The notes under the pieces: model-generated
Database searches by the model: none
What the model was told of the DNA's origin: nothing
What the model saw: the letters and a program-made list of their open reading frames with translations, nothing else
Assembly (NCBI GenBank): GCA_005408345.1
Contig: SEMN01000100.1
Location: 675,001 to 739,000 of the forward strand
Direction of reading: 5' to 3'
Source of the DNA: Macquaria australasica
Taxonomy: Eukaryota > Chordata > Actinopteri > Centrarchiformes > Percichthyidae
Length of the DNA stretch: 64,000 nucleotides
Position numbers and translations under genes: made by a program
Part shown: positions 13,901 through 23,745 of the stretch, piece after piece
Layout: each line of letters starts with the position of its first letter
Position numbering within the stretch: the stretch's first letter is position 1

Positions 13901-16900
13901 TCAACCCTGCTGTGGCTGTGTGCATGTGTTTGTGAACAGAGAGCAGAGAGAAGACAAAGGCCATTACCTGTAACACTGCCCTGGTCCTGTACGTCCTGCT
14001 CTGCCAGAACGCTGGTTGGCATTAGCCTGGCTGATGGGATAAACCTGTAGAGCATCCATTCCAATGCGAGGATTGAAAACCTGTTGACAGAAAAAAGAAG
14101 TGAGTAAAACAAAAATGGTGTCACACTGTTTTAAACTTGTACGCAGAGAAAGGACCTTTCAAGAACTGCGGTGTGAAAAGAAAATACAATGTAACCTTAA
14201 GTTTGCAGTATCCTGAATCCACGACAAACATGATTCCATCCACAGTGAGGGAGGTCTCAGCGATGTTTGTAGCAACAATGCATTTCCTCACACCATCAGG
14301 AGCCTAGCAGAAGAGAAATTAAAAGGCAGTCACCTTTGTTATCTTGTGTGTTTATTTCAAGTACTCATAGATGTGAAGTGTAAAATGCATGCAACACTAC
14401 GGTCAGTTACAGGTACAAACCTTCTGGAAGATCTTGGCCTGGAGGTCAGAGGGCAGCTGGGAGTAGATGGGCAGCACGGCCAGAGGAGGGGCGTTCTCCA
14501 AGTCCTCCAACCGCTCCACGATCTGATCCGACGTCACCTGCAAGAACAAGGATATACTGTACTTCAACTGGGAACACAAAATGCAAAGAACCTCCTGTTC
14601 CTTGTCCACTGACAAACTATATGTTAAATGTACATAAATGTATATTTTTTAAAAACTACAGACAGGATGTGGCCAGCAGGGTATCGATTGAGAGGTTACA
14701 TTCTGTCTTTTTGAAAGCAAAAACTCATGGAATATGAAAGTCAATATATTTTAACTTTACTTATACAACACCTTTTGTACATAAAATTCAGATCACAGCC
14801 CTTTATGCCAAAATTTTTGAGTGATAATAGCCACCATGTCCCTCACCTCAATATCCTCCTGCCCAGGCATAAAGATGAGGATGTCTCCCATCAACCCACT
14901 GAGGTGGATCTGCAGGGCCTGCTTCACTGCTGCCTCCACATAGTCCTCCTGAGGAGTCTACACAGCACAAAACAAAACAAATCAGTCCAATACAAAAGAA
15001 AACCCACTGTGATGACCCTACAACAACCAAAACATAATTCTTACAATTTTGACACGACAATAGAGACGTCATATGCCAAAAGTTAGTTCAATTTACGCAG
15101 TATATTAATTGTCTATAGGGTATTTGATAAACTGAAAACTGTATTTTAGTGAAAGTATGACTACATGTGATACATCATTTTACCATGCTTATGTCTGTCA
15201 TATTGACTTTTCTTGAGGTTAAACACATTTTAAATGTTTAAGATTTCATTACAATCTAAAAGAGTCTTATTAATAGTCACAGAAAAATTACATATGAGCA
15301 GTAATTCCTGAAATATGGAATAATAATAATGATCTGAAGCTGCCAAAAGGATCTAGTGGCACCGATGTAATGTATTTAGGATGTAGTGTAAGTGCCTTTA
15401 AGTGAAAGCAGAACGGAAACAAAGATACCTTGCTAAACAAGATGTCAACAGGGAATGTTCTTCCTGGAATGTGGAATATGGGAACGTTGCCAAAAAATGC
15501 AGCAAACTTGTCTGAGTCCATAGTTGCAGAGGTAACTATGAGTTTCAAATCCGTGCGTCGAGATACAACCTGATGGGAAACAGTGGACAAAAGAGAGACG
15601 GTTTGTATTTACACTGAAATCAGAAAAGGAAACAACAACCTTACAAGGCAATTCATCATTTAGACACACCGCAGATGCAGCTGTGTGGATGTCTTGAAAA
15701 TAACAAAAAGAAATCTATCTTTAATGGGCGTTAGGTAGTCATGTACCGACCTCGCGTAGCAGGCCGAACAGCACATCAGTATTCAGGGAGCGTTCGTGAG
15801 CCTCGTCCATGATAACAGCGCTGTAGTGGTCCAGGTCCGACTCCCTCAGTGACTCCCTGAGCAGGATACCGTCTGTCATGTATTTTATCAATGTTTTCTC
15901 AGACGTGCAGTCCTCAAAACGGATTGCGTAGCCCACCTGCAGGCAACAATGTCAGAATAATCAACTCAAAATGTATGTATAAACTTTAAAGTACTTGCTT
16001 ACAGACGACCTTATTAAAATAAAAAAATACGACCTAATCTCAGTGTTTGACGAGCTCTACCAAATATTTAAGCAGCTACAGTGTTTTCCTTTACTGTTCA
16101 GTCCCTGCCAAACCCCAGGCCAGCAACACGTTATATTTTACTTTTATCCACTAGATGGCGGTGTTACACAGCATATGACTTAATATTGAGTTTGCTGGGA
16201 GACCTCGGACTGGGCATTGCCCAATAAAGTAATTTCTGTAGTGCACAAGTCATTCAAAACTACCTCATAGCAGAGACATAGTGGCTCTACTCATAAGTCA
16301 TGGGGCAACTACATACATTTAAACAAGTTCACAGTTTTACTTATTAGTTAAATCACTTCTTTGAAATTGAAAACAAAAGGCAAGAGTTCAAGTTCTTAAC
16401 CAATTTTTCTGTAAATGCAAATGGTGAAAACCTGTAGTTATCTGAGTATCAGAGTTGCCCATTAATAAGTAAGTGACAGAGGGACAAATAAATGTTTACA
16501 ACAATTGGGCATACACAAGGGGACCCTGTAATTCATTAGCACTTACTCAGAGTTCAACACATGAGAAGGCTCAGATAAAATCCTATTGGCCTGCCGAATA
16601 CTAGACATAGCATAGCGTTCCTATAATCCTCCCTGGCGTCTTAAGCAGACTAAAGATTTGAGCCCTAAACTTAACCACTGGTAATACCACAATGTAAAAT
16701 GTACTCTATGGTAGCTCTATGAAAAATGAGCATTATACTCCTGCAGAGACCAAAAAACTCTGAGTCTCAGAAGGACATGGATGCGCTGATGGATTCTCTC
16801 ACAGACACCTGCAACATGGGTGTGCCAGCTAAGCTCACTATCAATGTGGACCCAAATGTAGATAATTGGGATACACTGAGAATTTATTTAAATCTATTGG

Positions 16901-19900
16901 AATCCACTGTAAAGCGAAGCTACTAACATGTCACCAAATCTCATCAAGGAAGAGTAAAATCTTATAACAGACAGGAGTGATGGCCAAAACCATCGACAAC
17001 CAACCACCAAAACAGACCATGTTTAAAGAAGCAAGATTAGACAAATTATCAAGGGGAGGGCTATGTCCAATAGATATGAGCAAATCAATACTCAGGACAT
17101 CAACAGCAAATTAATTTACATTCACAAGGGTTCCACAATCAGAGATAAAACTGCACAGACTGCTGGTTCGCGACAGCAGTGCTAAGTAGTCCCAAATGTA
17201 GTGACAGTTTGTTGGTGCATTAGACAGCTATCTCACCTCCTCTCCAAGATTGGTGCCAATCTCCTCACTGACTCTCTTGGCCACACTCATGGCTGCCACT
17301 CTTCGGGGCTGAGTGCAACCCACCATGCCATAGCTAGTGTAGCCATCCTCATGCAGGTACTGAGTCAGCTGGGTGGTCTTCCCGCTGCCTGTCTCCCCAA
17401 CAACAATCACTATGCTGTTGTCCCTGCAGATGCCAGTAAACACATCGAAACAGTTATAACTCAATCAAAGAATAACTCATCACAATTTTAATGTGAAAAC
17501 TGGGGATGAAATTGGATTTGAGGACAGCAATGAACTCTGGGTATCAATACCTTATGATGTTAAGAAGTTGTTGTCTGACAGCAAAAATAGGCAGGTACTG
17601 TCTCTGTTCCAGAAGGGTCTTCTTCTTAGCAAACTCGCTGCTGGCCTCCGTCTTTTCTTTCATGTGGTCTGCAAATTTCTGCTCTGCTCTGCAAGGCAGA
17701 GAGATATAAATCACCAAAAAATGAATATGGCAGGTGGATTATTAAAAGGAAAAATGTGAAATGTCATCTAGATCCAAACTTTGCATAGACAGTCTGGTTA
17801 CCTGTAGTCTACTTTGCCGTCTTCGCCTACAGCTTTGCCCCCAGAGATGTCTTCCTCCTCCTTCTTCTTTACACCCATGATATCCCCCAACTTGGTGCCT
17901 GCCAATTCCCAGTGTTTGTGCTGTGCCTGAAAACATAATTATTCATATATTATATAGGATATTGTATCATATATTATATCATATGATTATGAAGATTAAA
18001 GCTTCAGTCTGAAACCTGACACACAGATTGCGATGACGGAGCGATGACGGAGCATCTGGTGTTGCATTTGTCAAGTTGTTTCACCTCACTGATGGTGGTT
18101 TGCAGTTAAAATGTCATCATCCGACCAGGTGAGGTGATCATGAATAAATCATTTGCTGAAGTGATGAAGTTAGACAGCATTGGCATTATCAAGCGGGCAG
18201 GTGCACGCCAACACACCCCATTCACATTTGTCAGCAGCAGAGAATGAAGATCAACGCGTTTCTCCATACAGATGAATATAACAATGATATATTCATTTCA
18301 AATCCTAACTGGTTTTAGCTTTTATACACATCAACAACAATAACATTAACTATACATCCTATCTATACTTTTATTAATAGCACAGGAATAGTAATGCTTA
18401 CACCACACAAAACAAAGCCCAAGCATTATGCAAACCTATAAACCCATATTCTGTACGATTTAAAGGGCTATAAAATGTATGGGTATTCAGCATGCCAGAT
18501 TGTATTGTATTAACCCTTATAAAAGGGTTAATGCAAACATTTTTGCCCTACAGTTATTGCATTTACAATTGAGAACAGCAGAATTTCTCTCTGAGAGGTC
18601 CAAGATTTGCCATTAGTATATTACTGGCATAGTAATTTTATAGAGATCTTAACCCTCTATCAGTCATGTCATAGATAAATACGTTAACCCTTTCATACCA
18701 AAGACAAGCAGTGTCAGACCCACATTAAACACTGGTCAGGATCAGGATCATGAAGCCAGGTCGGACCCATTCACCGGGTCTCTGTATTTGTCTAAGTAGT
18801 ACTCTGAGTTTAAGGTATTAATCCAGCCAAACCTTCTTGCGTTCTTTCTGCTCGCGATGTTTACGGACAAGCTGGCTGCCTTTACGAGAGATGATGGCCA
18901 TGTCAGAGGTAGCATCTTTCACAGGGATGACAGGCTCTGGCTGCAGCAGGAAAACAAACACACAAAAATATGACACCTATGCCACTGAATCCTTATGAAA
19001 TATTTTGTCACAGCTATTTGTCCACATAAACGGTAAACAGAGTGACTACAGGCCTTAGATCATAAACTGTTTAGGTTTTGTTTACCTGTTTAGTGAAGAC
19101 TATTCTTCCATCCAGAAAGGGAGGAACCAGGTTGTGAACCAGCAGGTGAACCTTAGCAGCATTGTCCTCCTCAAAGTCTTCATCCACCTCCAACCTCTGC
19201 ACCACACCACTGGTCAGCATACGGTTGGTCTCCCACCGCTCATTATCCTGAGACAAGAAACACAGCCTGTTACAGAGATACACCAACACAGACAGATGCA
19301 CTAACAAGACAAATACACAAGTGAGTACACAGTTCTGATTAGGCTGATATGAAGCACTGTGGTTGTACCTCGTTGATCTGTCGTTTCTGGGCAGATATTC
19401 TTTTTTGAGTCTGCTTCTGAAGGATCTGCTCTCTCTTCTTTATATATTCATCAGAGGTGGAAGTGAAAGGGTTGTGGAACTCATCATAGCCTTCATCCAT
19501 CATGTACCAATCTCTGTCAGCTTGCTGCAAAACATGAGAAAATTAGAGGTTTAAATAAAAAAAAACCATATCACCAGAAAATAGTTTCTATGAGGCATAA
19601 ATGAGGGATAATTGTAACACTCACCTTCTGGTCCTCCTGCCATTGGTCTTTCTCGTCCTCATTATCAAACATAATACCTCCCTCGCCATCTTCTTTCCTA
19701 CCTGAAGAAGAGACAGAATAAGAAATGTTATCAGACATACAGTATTTAAATCTTGCATGTGAGCACAAAATGGCTTGTTTTTCGAATAGTACCTTTTCCT
19801 TGTGATAAACGAGGTGTAGAACCCAAATGCTTTCTGTCATTGGCCCACTCGTTGTACTTGTATGATGGGGTAGGCAGGGGTGTGTCATCAGGGTAACGGC

Positions 19901-22900
19901 CTCTGATTGACCTAAGCACACAGCAGACAAGACGTTATGTAAGCATCAAGTAGCATTAGTTTCTCAACAGCTTAGCATTTCATACCAAATGTGAAGAGCA
20001 GAACTTAAAGTGAGGATTTATAAAAGCCTCTGATATGTCGATATGACGGTAATAGAAAACATAATAGGAGTGTAATGACAATATTTTGTGATACAAAAAT
20101 GTGACAATATGCATCATGGAGCTGAAAAATGTAAATAACCGGCTGTTATCACGATTATACTGGAAATTGAGTTTGTGGACGAATAAGGTGTTTGGAGAAT
20201 GTTAGTCCAACCAAGTTCAAACAATCTTATGATCCAATAAGAATCTGTTTGCAAAAGGAGGCGATTTATTTATTTAAAGCTGGGGTAGGCAAAATCTGTG
20301 CAACCTAGGCAAAACCTTCCGCCTCTCTCTGCTGCCTCATATCACTCCACTAAGCCCCTCCCACCAAACCCACAACTTCAACAGGCAGCAGAAGGAGTCG
20401 GTTCCCCTGCGAAACCGTATCCCTTGTAGGGCTCGCTCTCCACCGCATAAGCCTCACCGAGACCACGGTCCCTCCCGCTGCGACTTGTTTTCTCAAAAGA
20501 TGCCCCTCCAGCACTTTGCGGCTGCAGAGCAGAGCGCCCCAGGCTTCAGAGGCAGCTGCAACGCCGTCCAGCAGCAGGATGAGAGGCTAGTACACCGCGC
20601 ACACACACCACTGTCCCCCGTCAAAAGTTATTCCCCACTGTTTGTCATCATGCCTCTTTGTCATTATGAGCGCCATGGCATTGAACGTAATGAGCCTGAA
20701 GCTCCGTGTGGAGCCGGGACGTGTTGTTTTGTACTATACGCTGTAGGCAAAGGAGGTGTTGGAAATTTATCACAAGTTTCAGGATTTTCCGCCATTCAAT
20801 CAGGTTTTCACCGTCTGAAGAGACGTGTACACACATCTGCTCTTGTAGCTTAGCCAATATGAACGCACCGTCTCTCTGAAATAACCCGTGATTGGCTAAA
20901 GTCTACCGTCACGGGATAGATTTTCTGAAGCCTGAAAACAGAGGCAAGAGGGGGGGCTGAAGTAGAGGTCTGCTCTCAGACCACTTCAATTACAATATGC
21001 TGCACGGTTAATATGGCATTTTTGCCCAATGACGCCAAAAGAAAACTGCCTACCCAACCTTTAACAGAAACTAGAATCATTTGCATTTTGCACAAACATT
21101 CATGAGAAAACTTACATTAAAATACTAAGTACAATGAAAATAGACTGACAACATTGATTTTACATATTTTATGCCTACTGAGGAATATAAGGAATTTTCT
21201 GTCTTTGTTCTTTTTCAGTCACAATTATTCTGAGTGCATTGAACCATCATGTATTGTGTGTTATTACAATTCCACTATCTATTTTAAGTACATTTTTCAA
21301 ATAAAACTAAGGCTGTGGGGCCAGGGGGATAAGAATGTGAGATCAAATGAATGACAGTCGTTTACCTGTCCCTCCTCTCACTCTCTCGGCTGGAGCGATG
21401 GCTTCGCTCTGAGCGATCCAACTCTCTGTTAGACGGGGCAGGGGATGGAGACTCCCACTGGGAATGTCGTGAACTGGCATAACCACTGTCATCCTCTTCC
21501 CAGTTGGAACGTGAGGGTGTGAAAGAATCTATGTAAAAACAAAACAAGTTTAATCAGCCAATTAAAGATAAAGACCTTTTGCATAAGGAAAATTAAACTG
21601 AAATAAAAGCTAATGAATAAAACAAAACTACCTCTGGGGCGATGCTGTGGTGTGAGGGGCTCATCTCTCTTACTCCCCCGGCTGATGCGATCGGACCAGC
21701 CATCTCTCTGTGAGCGCTCACTCCTCTCACCACGCTCTGACCGGCTGCTGCTGCTGCCACGGCTATGGCTGCTCTCTCGCTCATCTGACAGACAGACAAG
21801 GAAAAGTTACTCTCCACTGATCTAACATTTGCTTTCATTATCGATCTACCAACTGTTTTTTCAAATACTTGATCCATTTTACAATGAATAGATAAATGTA
21901 AAAAAATTTACTGAAGTATTCTTTAGAATCACCTCTTTCACTCCTTCGGTCTCTGCCCTTATCTCTGCTCCTTTCTCTGTCTCTTTCTCTGTTCTTGTCC
22001 TCTTTGGAGGAGGCGTAGACTCCATGCTCACGTCTGTCTTTCTCCCTCTGCTGGTGTCTGCGTCGGAACTCCTCACTGACCCCGCCGGGGTTTGAGGGGG
22101 TCTCAGAGCCAGTCACACGATACTTCCTGCTGGCAAGACAAAAAAGAAAATATTACATATTAGTCATGCTATATGTATTTATACGCCACTACAGATAAAA
22201 AAATCAATGTGTAAATGGGGAACAAAGACAATTTTAAGAATACAGACACGTTAAAAGAAAGGGATGCTAATGTTCCAAGTTCATTTGTGTTTTGCAATGA
22301 CTCACAGTGAAAGTCCTGGTTTAATATTTTCACTGGTTTAGTAAGCGGGTCTTTTTCTCAGAAAGATCTCCACAAAAAAGTGCTTTCAAAATTCCAAAAC
22401 TGGGATGTCCAGGGGTATAGCGACCCAAAGTATTAATATTTAATAAATAAGACATTATGAAATAAATGATCATATGAACAAATACAAATGCAATATATTA
22501 CCATGAAATTGTGAAATAACCCAATACATTTTCAAAATTCAGCCCATTATAAAAATGTCCTGCTTTTCACAGTTTCACAGAGTTTATTGCATTTTTATTT
22601 AATTCCAGCGTTCTTATTTCAAAATGTCTTTGCAGAGTGGCATTATGAAATAAAATATTTTGTTAGTATTTATTGATATGATTTTTTTATTTCATAATGT
22701 CTTGTTTGTTTAATATTGAACACTTTGGCTCTCCATACAAATGAGGGATAGGTGTTGCCTGTCTATTTATACATTATATTATTCTGTGTGAAGCACTGAC
22801 ACTTACCTCTCCTTCTTAGCACCTCTGTTCTTATCATCGTCTTCTTCATCAGACCCAGAGTCACTTTTACCTTCCTCCCAGTCCTTGTAGGAGGAAACCT

Positions 22901-23132
22901 TTGACTTCTTTCTATTTGTGCCATCGCCACTAGCATCTGCCTGTTCCTTACTCTCACGCTCCTTCCTTTTCTGGGCTGCCAGCAGATCCAAGCCCAGCAA
23001 GGAGGTGCGCGGAGTGGGTGCCCGGAAAACATGGGGCTCTGCAGCAGCACTCTTCTTCTTTAATATCAGTCCACCAACTTGAGCAGCTGGATCGGCCCCT
23101 TCCAGCCTATGCATGGACACATCGTCATCCAT
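4840..23132 (-). CDS. dhx38: DHX38/PRP16, DEAH-box pre-mRNA splicing ATPase (complete, 26 coding exons)
   Basis: Nuclear RNA helicase that remodels the spliceosome for the second catalytic step. Coding exons in transcript order: 23132-22807, 22126-21933, 21784-21632, 21528-21366, 19911-19793, 19701-19625, 19524-19369, 19247-19086, 18940-18833, 17926-17802, 17688-17551, 17423-17237, 15936-15751, 15569-15429, 14957-14847, 14537-14421, 14303-14196, 14080-13968, 12656-12448, 10711-10557, 9661-9506, 9182-9048, 8595-8470, 8376-8281, 7283-7162, 4921-4840. They total 3765 nt, giving 1254 aa (human about 1227), and every junction keeps phase with GT-AG ends. An RS/RE-rich N-terminus (about 100-280) precedes the helicase core: GETGSGKT 583-590, DEAH 680-683, SAT 712-714, TNIAETS 833-839, QRSGRAGR 880-887. 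The winged-helix/ratchet/OB region follows, then the conserved tail TPRRTPARFGL. No frameshift or missing catalytic residue was seen. Confidence 0.96.
4922..7161 (-). other. dhx38: dhx38 last intron (2.24 kb)
   Basis: Donor GTACGT follows GTG AA at 7162, and the acceptor is CAG before 4921. It contains a hAT-like MITE copy (about 5973-6250), a T-tract near 6738-6752 and no conserved coding sequence. The open frames inside it, including those at 6439-6639 and 5441-5665, lack family resemblance. Confidence 0.8.
5973..6250. mobile_element. hAT-like MITE copy (AGGGCTGCAAC family)
   Basis: It starts AGGGCTGCAACCAACGATTA at 5973 and contains the family's internal 'gagaagctggaaccagag' motif near 6162. 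The right end is decayed. It lies in the last intron of dhx38. Family members also occur near 2.8-3.4, 11.6-11.9 and 23.3-23.7 kb. Confidence 0.6.
7162..7283 (-). CDS. dhx38: dhx38 exon encoding the charged C-terminal coiled segment
   Basis: Acceptor CTTCCAG is followed by GAGAACCGTCGCCGG. It encodes ENRRRAKEEINNMEEEMSLAEEQ and continues to GSVK, about residues 1188-1227. The phase-2 donor GTACGT joins in frame to the exon at 4921. Reading past the donor gives a non-conserved extension that should not be annotated. Confidence 0.94.
7376..8229. mobile_element. Degraded DNA transposon, interrupted by a second element
   Basis: The left end TATATGACCAAAAGTATG (about 7381) is mirrored by CATACTTTTGGCT at 8217-8229. 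The interior contains 'cctccactcttctgggaagg'-like sequence and 'cagtcaagttcttccacacc', which I recognise as a widespread fish repeat. A hAT-type element at 7763-8086 splits it. It lies in the dhx38 intron between the exons ending at 8281 and starting at 7283. The superfamily (Tc1/mariner-like) is uncertain. Confidence 0.7.
7763..8086. mobile_element. Nested 324-bp hAT-type MITE with 8-bp target duplication
   Basis: The left end CAGTGGTTCACATTCTGGG and the inverted right end CACTGGTCCCCGCCC show hAT-like CA-G/C-TG termini. The flanks GTCTAAAA (7755-7762) and GTCTGAAA (8087-8094) form an 8-bp duplication with one mismatch. It sits inside the repeat at 7376-8229, so it inserted later. Confidence 0.75.
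9935..10420. repeat. Probable dispersed teleost repeat
   Basis: The stretch from 'acacatccagcagtacggag' through 'gctctggttgtggtctccac' to 'cacatacaagtagtcatgg' matches a dispersed fish repeat that I recall from many fish introns. No terminal repeats could be defined. It lies in the dhx38 intron 9662-10556. Confidence 0.4.
10712..12447 (-). other. dhx38: dhx38 intron (1.74 kb)
   Basis: It separates the exons at 12656-12448 and 10711-10557. It holds a hAT-like MITE at about 11575-11908 and otherwise featureless AT-rich DNA. No extra exon was seen. Confidence 0.75.
11575..11908. mobile_element. hAT-like MITE copy, minus orientation
   Basis: It ends with TCGTTAGTTGCAGCCCTAG (about 11890-11908), the reverse of the AGGGCTGCAAC family start. 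The interior 'actgaatatctttggtttgg' and 'gacaaaacaagacatttgaag' match the other copies in this window. Confidence 0.65.
12657..13967 (-). other. dhx38: dhx38 intron (1.31 kb)
   Basis: It separates the exons at 14080-13968 and 12656-12448. I saw no repeat or additional exon; the short open frames at 12980-13268 have no family resemblance. Confidence 0.7.
13968..14303 (-). CDS. dhx38: dhx38 exons carrying helicase motifs V and VI
   Basis: Two exons, 14303-14196 and 14080-13968, are separated by a 115-bp intron. The first encodes TNIAETS (motif V, residues 833-839). The second encodes QRSGRAGRTGPG (motif VI, 880-891), including the arginine fingers that contact ATP. Both sequences are intact. 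Confidence 0.95.
15429..15936 (-). CDS. dhx38: dhx38 exons carrying helicase motifs II and III
   Basis: Exon 15936-15751 encodes the DEAH box (IMDEAHERSLNTD, residues 678-690). Exon 15569-15429 encodes SAT (712-714). The intervening intron uses the weak donor GAG|GTCGGT. The competing GTACAT four bases downstream would shift the frame, so the weak site must be used to give REVVSRR. Confidence 0.94.
15937..17236 (-). other. dhx38: dhx38 intron (1.30 kb) with a CTCF-like site
   Basis: It separates motif I (exon 17423-17237) from motif II (exon 15936-15751). On the plus strand CCACTAGATGGCGGTG at 16148-16163 closely matches the CTCF core consensus. The open frame at 16726-16926 is not recognised as any family and is not supported as an exon. 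Confidence 0.55.
17237..17423 (-). CDS. dhx38: dhx38 exon carrying the Walker A (motif I) and motif Ia
   Basis: Encodes DNSIVIVVGETGSGKTTQ, TQPRRVAA and SVAKRVSEE, about residues 574-636. The acceptor is CTGCAG and the donor GAG|GTGAGA. Identity with the remembered human DHX38 is very high here, as expected for the ATP-binding core. Confidence 0.96.
17927..18832 (-). other. dhx38: dhx38 intron (0.9 kb) with a short perfect palindrome
   Basis: It contains ATTAACCCTT (18509-18518) facing AAGGGTTAAT (18523-18532) over a 4-bp spacer, and a near-exact tandem copy of GATGACGGAGC near 18033-18055. The upstream exon ends in a non-consensus donor, GTTTGG. No extra exon was seen. Confidence 0.6.
19912..21365 (-). 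other. dhx38: dhx38 intron (1.45 kb) mostly filled by a DNA element
   Basis: It separates exons 21528-21366 and 19911-19793. More than half of it is the inverted-repeat element at 20274-21064. The rest is AT-rich with no recognisable feature. Confidence 0.75.
20274..21064. mobile_element. About 791-bp non-autonomous DNA transposon
   Basis: The left end TTAAAGCTGGGGTAGGCA and the inverted right end TTAAAGGTTGGGTAGGCA form terminal repeats. If TAA is taken as the duplicated target, the ends behave like a PIF/Harbinger-type insertion (3-bp TTA/TAA target). The interior is GC-richer than the surrounding intron. The open frame 20485-20853 in it resembles no transposase I know, so it is probably not coding. 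Confidence 0.65.
21366..22126 (-). CDS. dhx38: dhx38 exons encoding the RS/RE-rich N-terminal region
   Basis: Three exons: 22126-21933, 21784-21632 and 21528-21366. They encode an Arg/Ser/Glu-rich, low-complexity segment (about residues 110-278) with the conserved blocks REHGVYASSKED and SGYASSRHSQWESPSPAP. The first exon has a NAGNAG acceptor (start at 22126 or 22129) and two in-phase donors, GTGATT after 21933 and GTAAAT 18 bases later. The upstream donor gives SERD, closer to human, so it is preferred. Confidence 0.9.
22425..22728. mobile_element. AT-rich MITE with about 50-bp terminal inverted repeats
   Basis: The left arm reads CCAAAGTATTAATATT then AAGACATTATGAAATAAA. The right arm, on the minus strand, reads CCAAAGTGTTCAATATT then AAGACATTATGAAATAAA. 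The arms span about 22425-22475 and 22676-22728, with an AT-rich centre. It fills much of the dhx38 intron between 22807 and 22126. Exact ends and a target duplication are unclear. Confidence 0.65.
22807..23132 (-). CDS. dhx38: dhx38 first coding exon with the start codon
   Basis: A strong acceptor CCCCACAG lies before 23135, then ATA and the start ATG at 23132. It encodes MDDDVSMHRLEG, then GGLILKKKSAA, VFRAPTPRTSLLGLDLLA and KKSKVSSYKDWEEG, all recognisable in human DHX38. There are only three 5' UTR bases in this exon, so the rest of the 5' UTR must lie in an upstream exon. Confidence 0.94.
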
Positions 23133-23264
23133 TATCTGTGGGGAAATAATGATATGTGCAAAAGGTGAAAATGTGCAAAGCTATCAAATTGTTGCTCATG
23201 ACTTTTCCTGTAAAGTGTAACTACTCTGATTTCTTTTAACTGAGTGCTTGGGCACCACTAAACT

Positions 23265-23745
23265 AGGGCTGCAACTAACCATTATTTCCATTATTAATAA
23301 ATCTGTTGATATTTTTTTCCAATGAATCGTTTGATCTATAAGGGGTCAGAAAATAGCGATGAATGGCATTCACAAGATCCCAGTGTCAAAGGTGCCCTCT
23401 CCCTACTGCTTGCTTTGTCCGAAACAACAGTCCAAAACCCAAAGAGATTCGGTTTACTGTCGTAGAAGACTAAGAAAATCAACATTCACATTTGAGAGGT
23501 GGGAACCAGTGAAATATTAGCATTTTTGCTTAAAAATGACTTAGACAATTGGCTGATTACCAAAAATGTTGTCGATGAATTTTCTGGTGATTGACTATTG
23601 ATTAATCAACTAATTTTGTCATATCTAATTGACAATGATAGAAAACAGAGCAGCAGCAAATCCTTACAGTGGAGAAGCTGGAACAAGAAAATGTTTGCCA
23701 TTCTTTCTTAATAAAATTACTTGAACAATTAGTGCTACCAAATTT
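23265..23745. mobile_element. hAT-like MITE copy plus an adjacent partial copy
   Basis: It starts TAGGGCTGCAACTAACCATT and contains 'acaacagtccaaaacccaaag' and a 'gattaatcaactaatt' segment. A second partial copy with 'gagaagctggaacaagaaaa' follows from about 23625. It ends a few bases before the foldback arm at 23748. Confidence 0.65.

Noticed and set aside
16726..16926. 66-aa plus-strand frame in a dhx38 intron
   Set aside because: Reads like protein at first glance, but has no family match I can name, no extension and no splice support.
20485..20853. 122-aa open frame in the 791-bp element
   Set aside because: No transposase motif; the element is GC-richer, so stops are rarer by chance.
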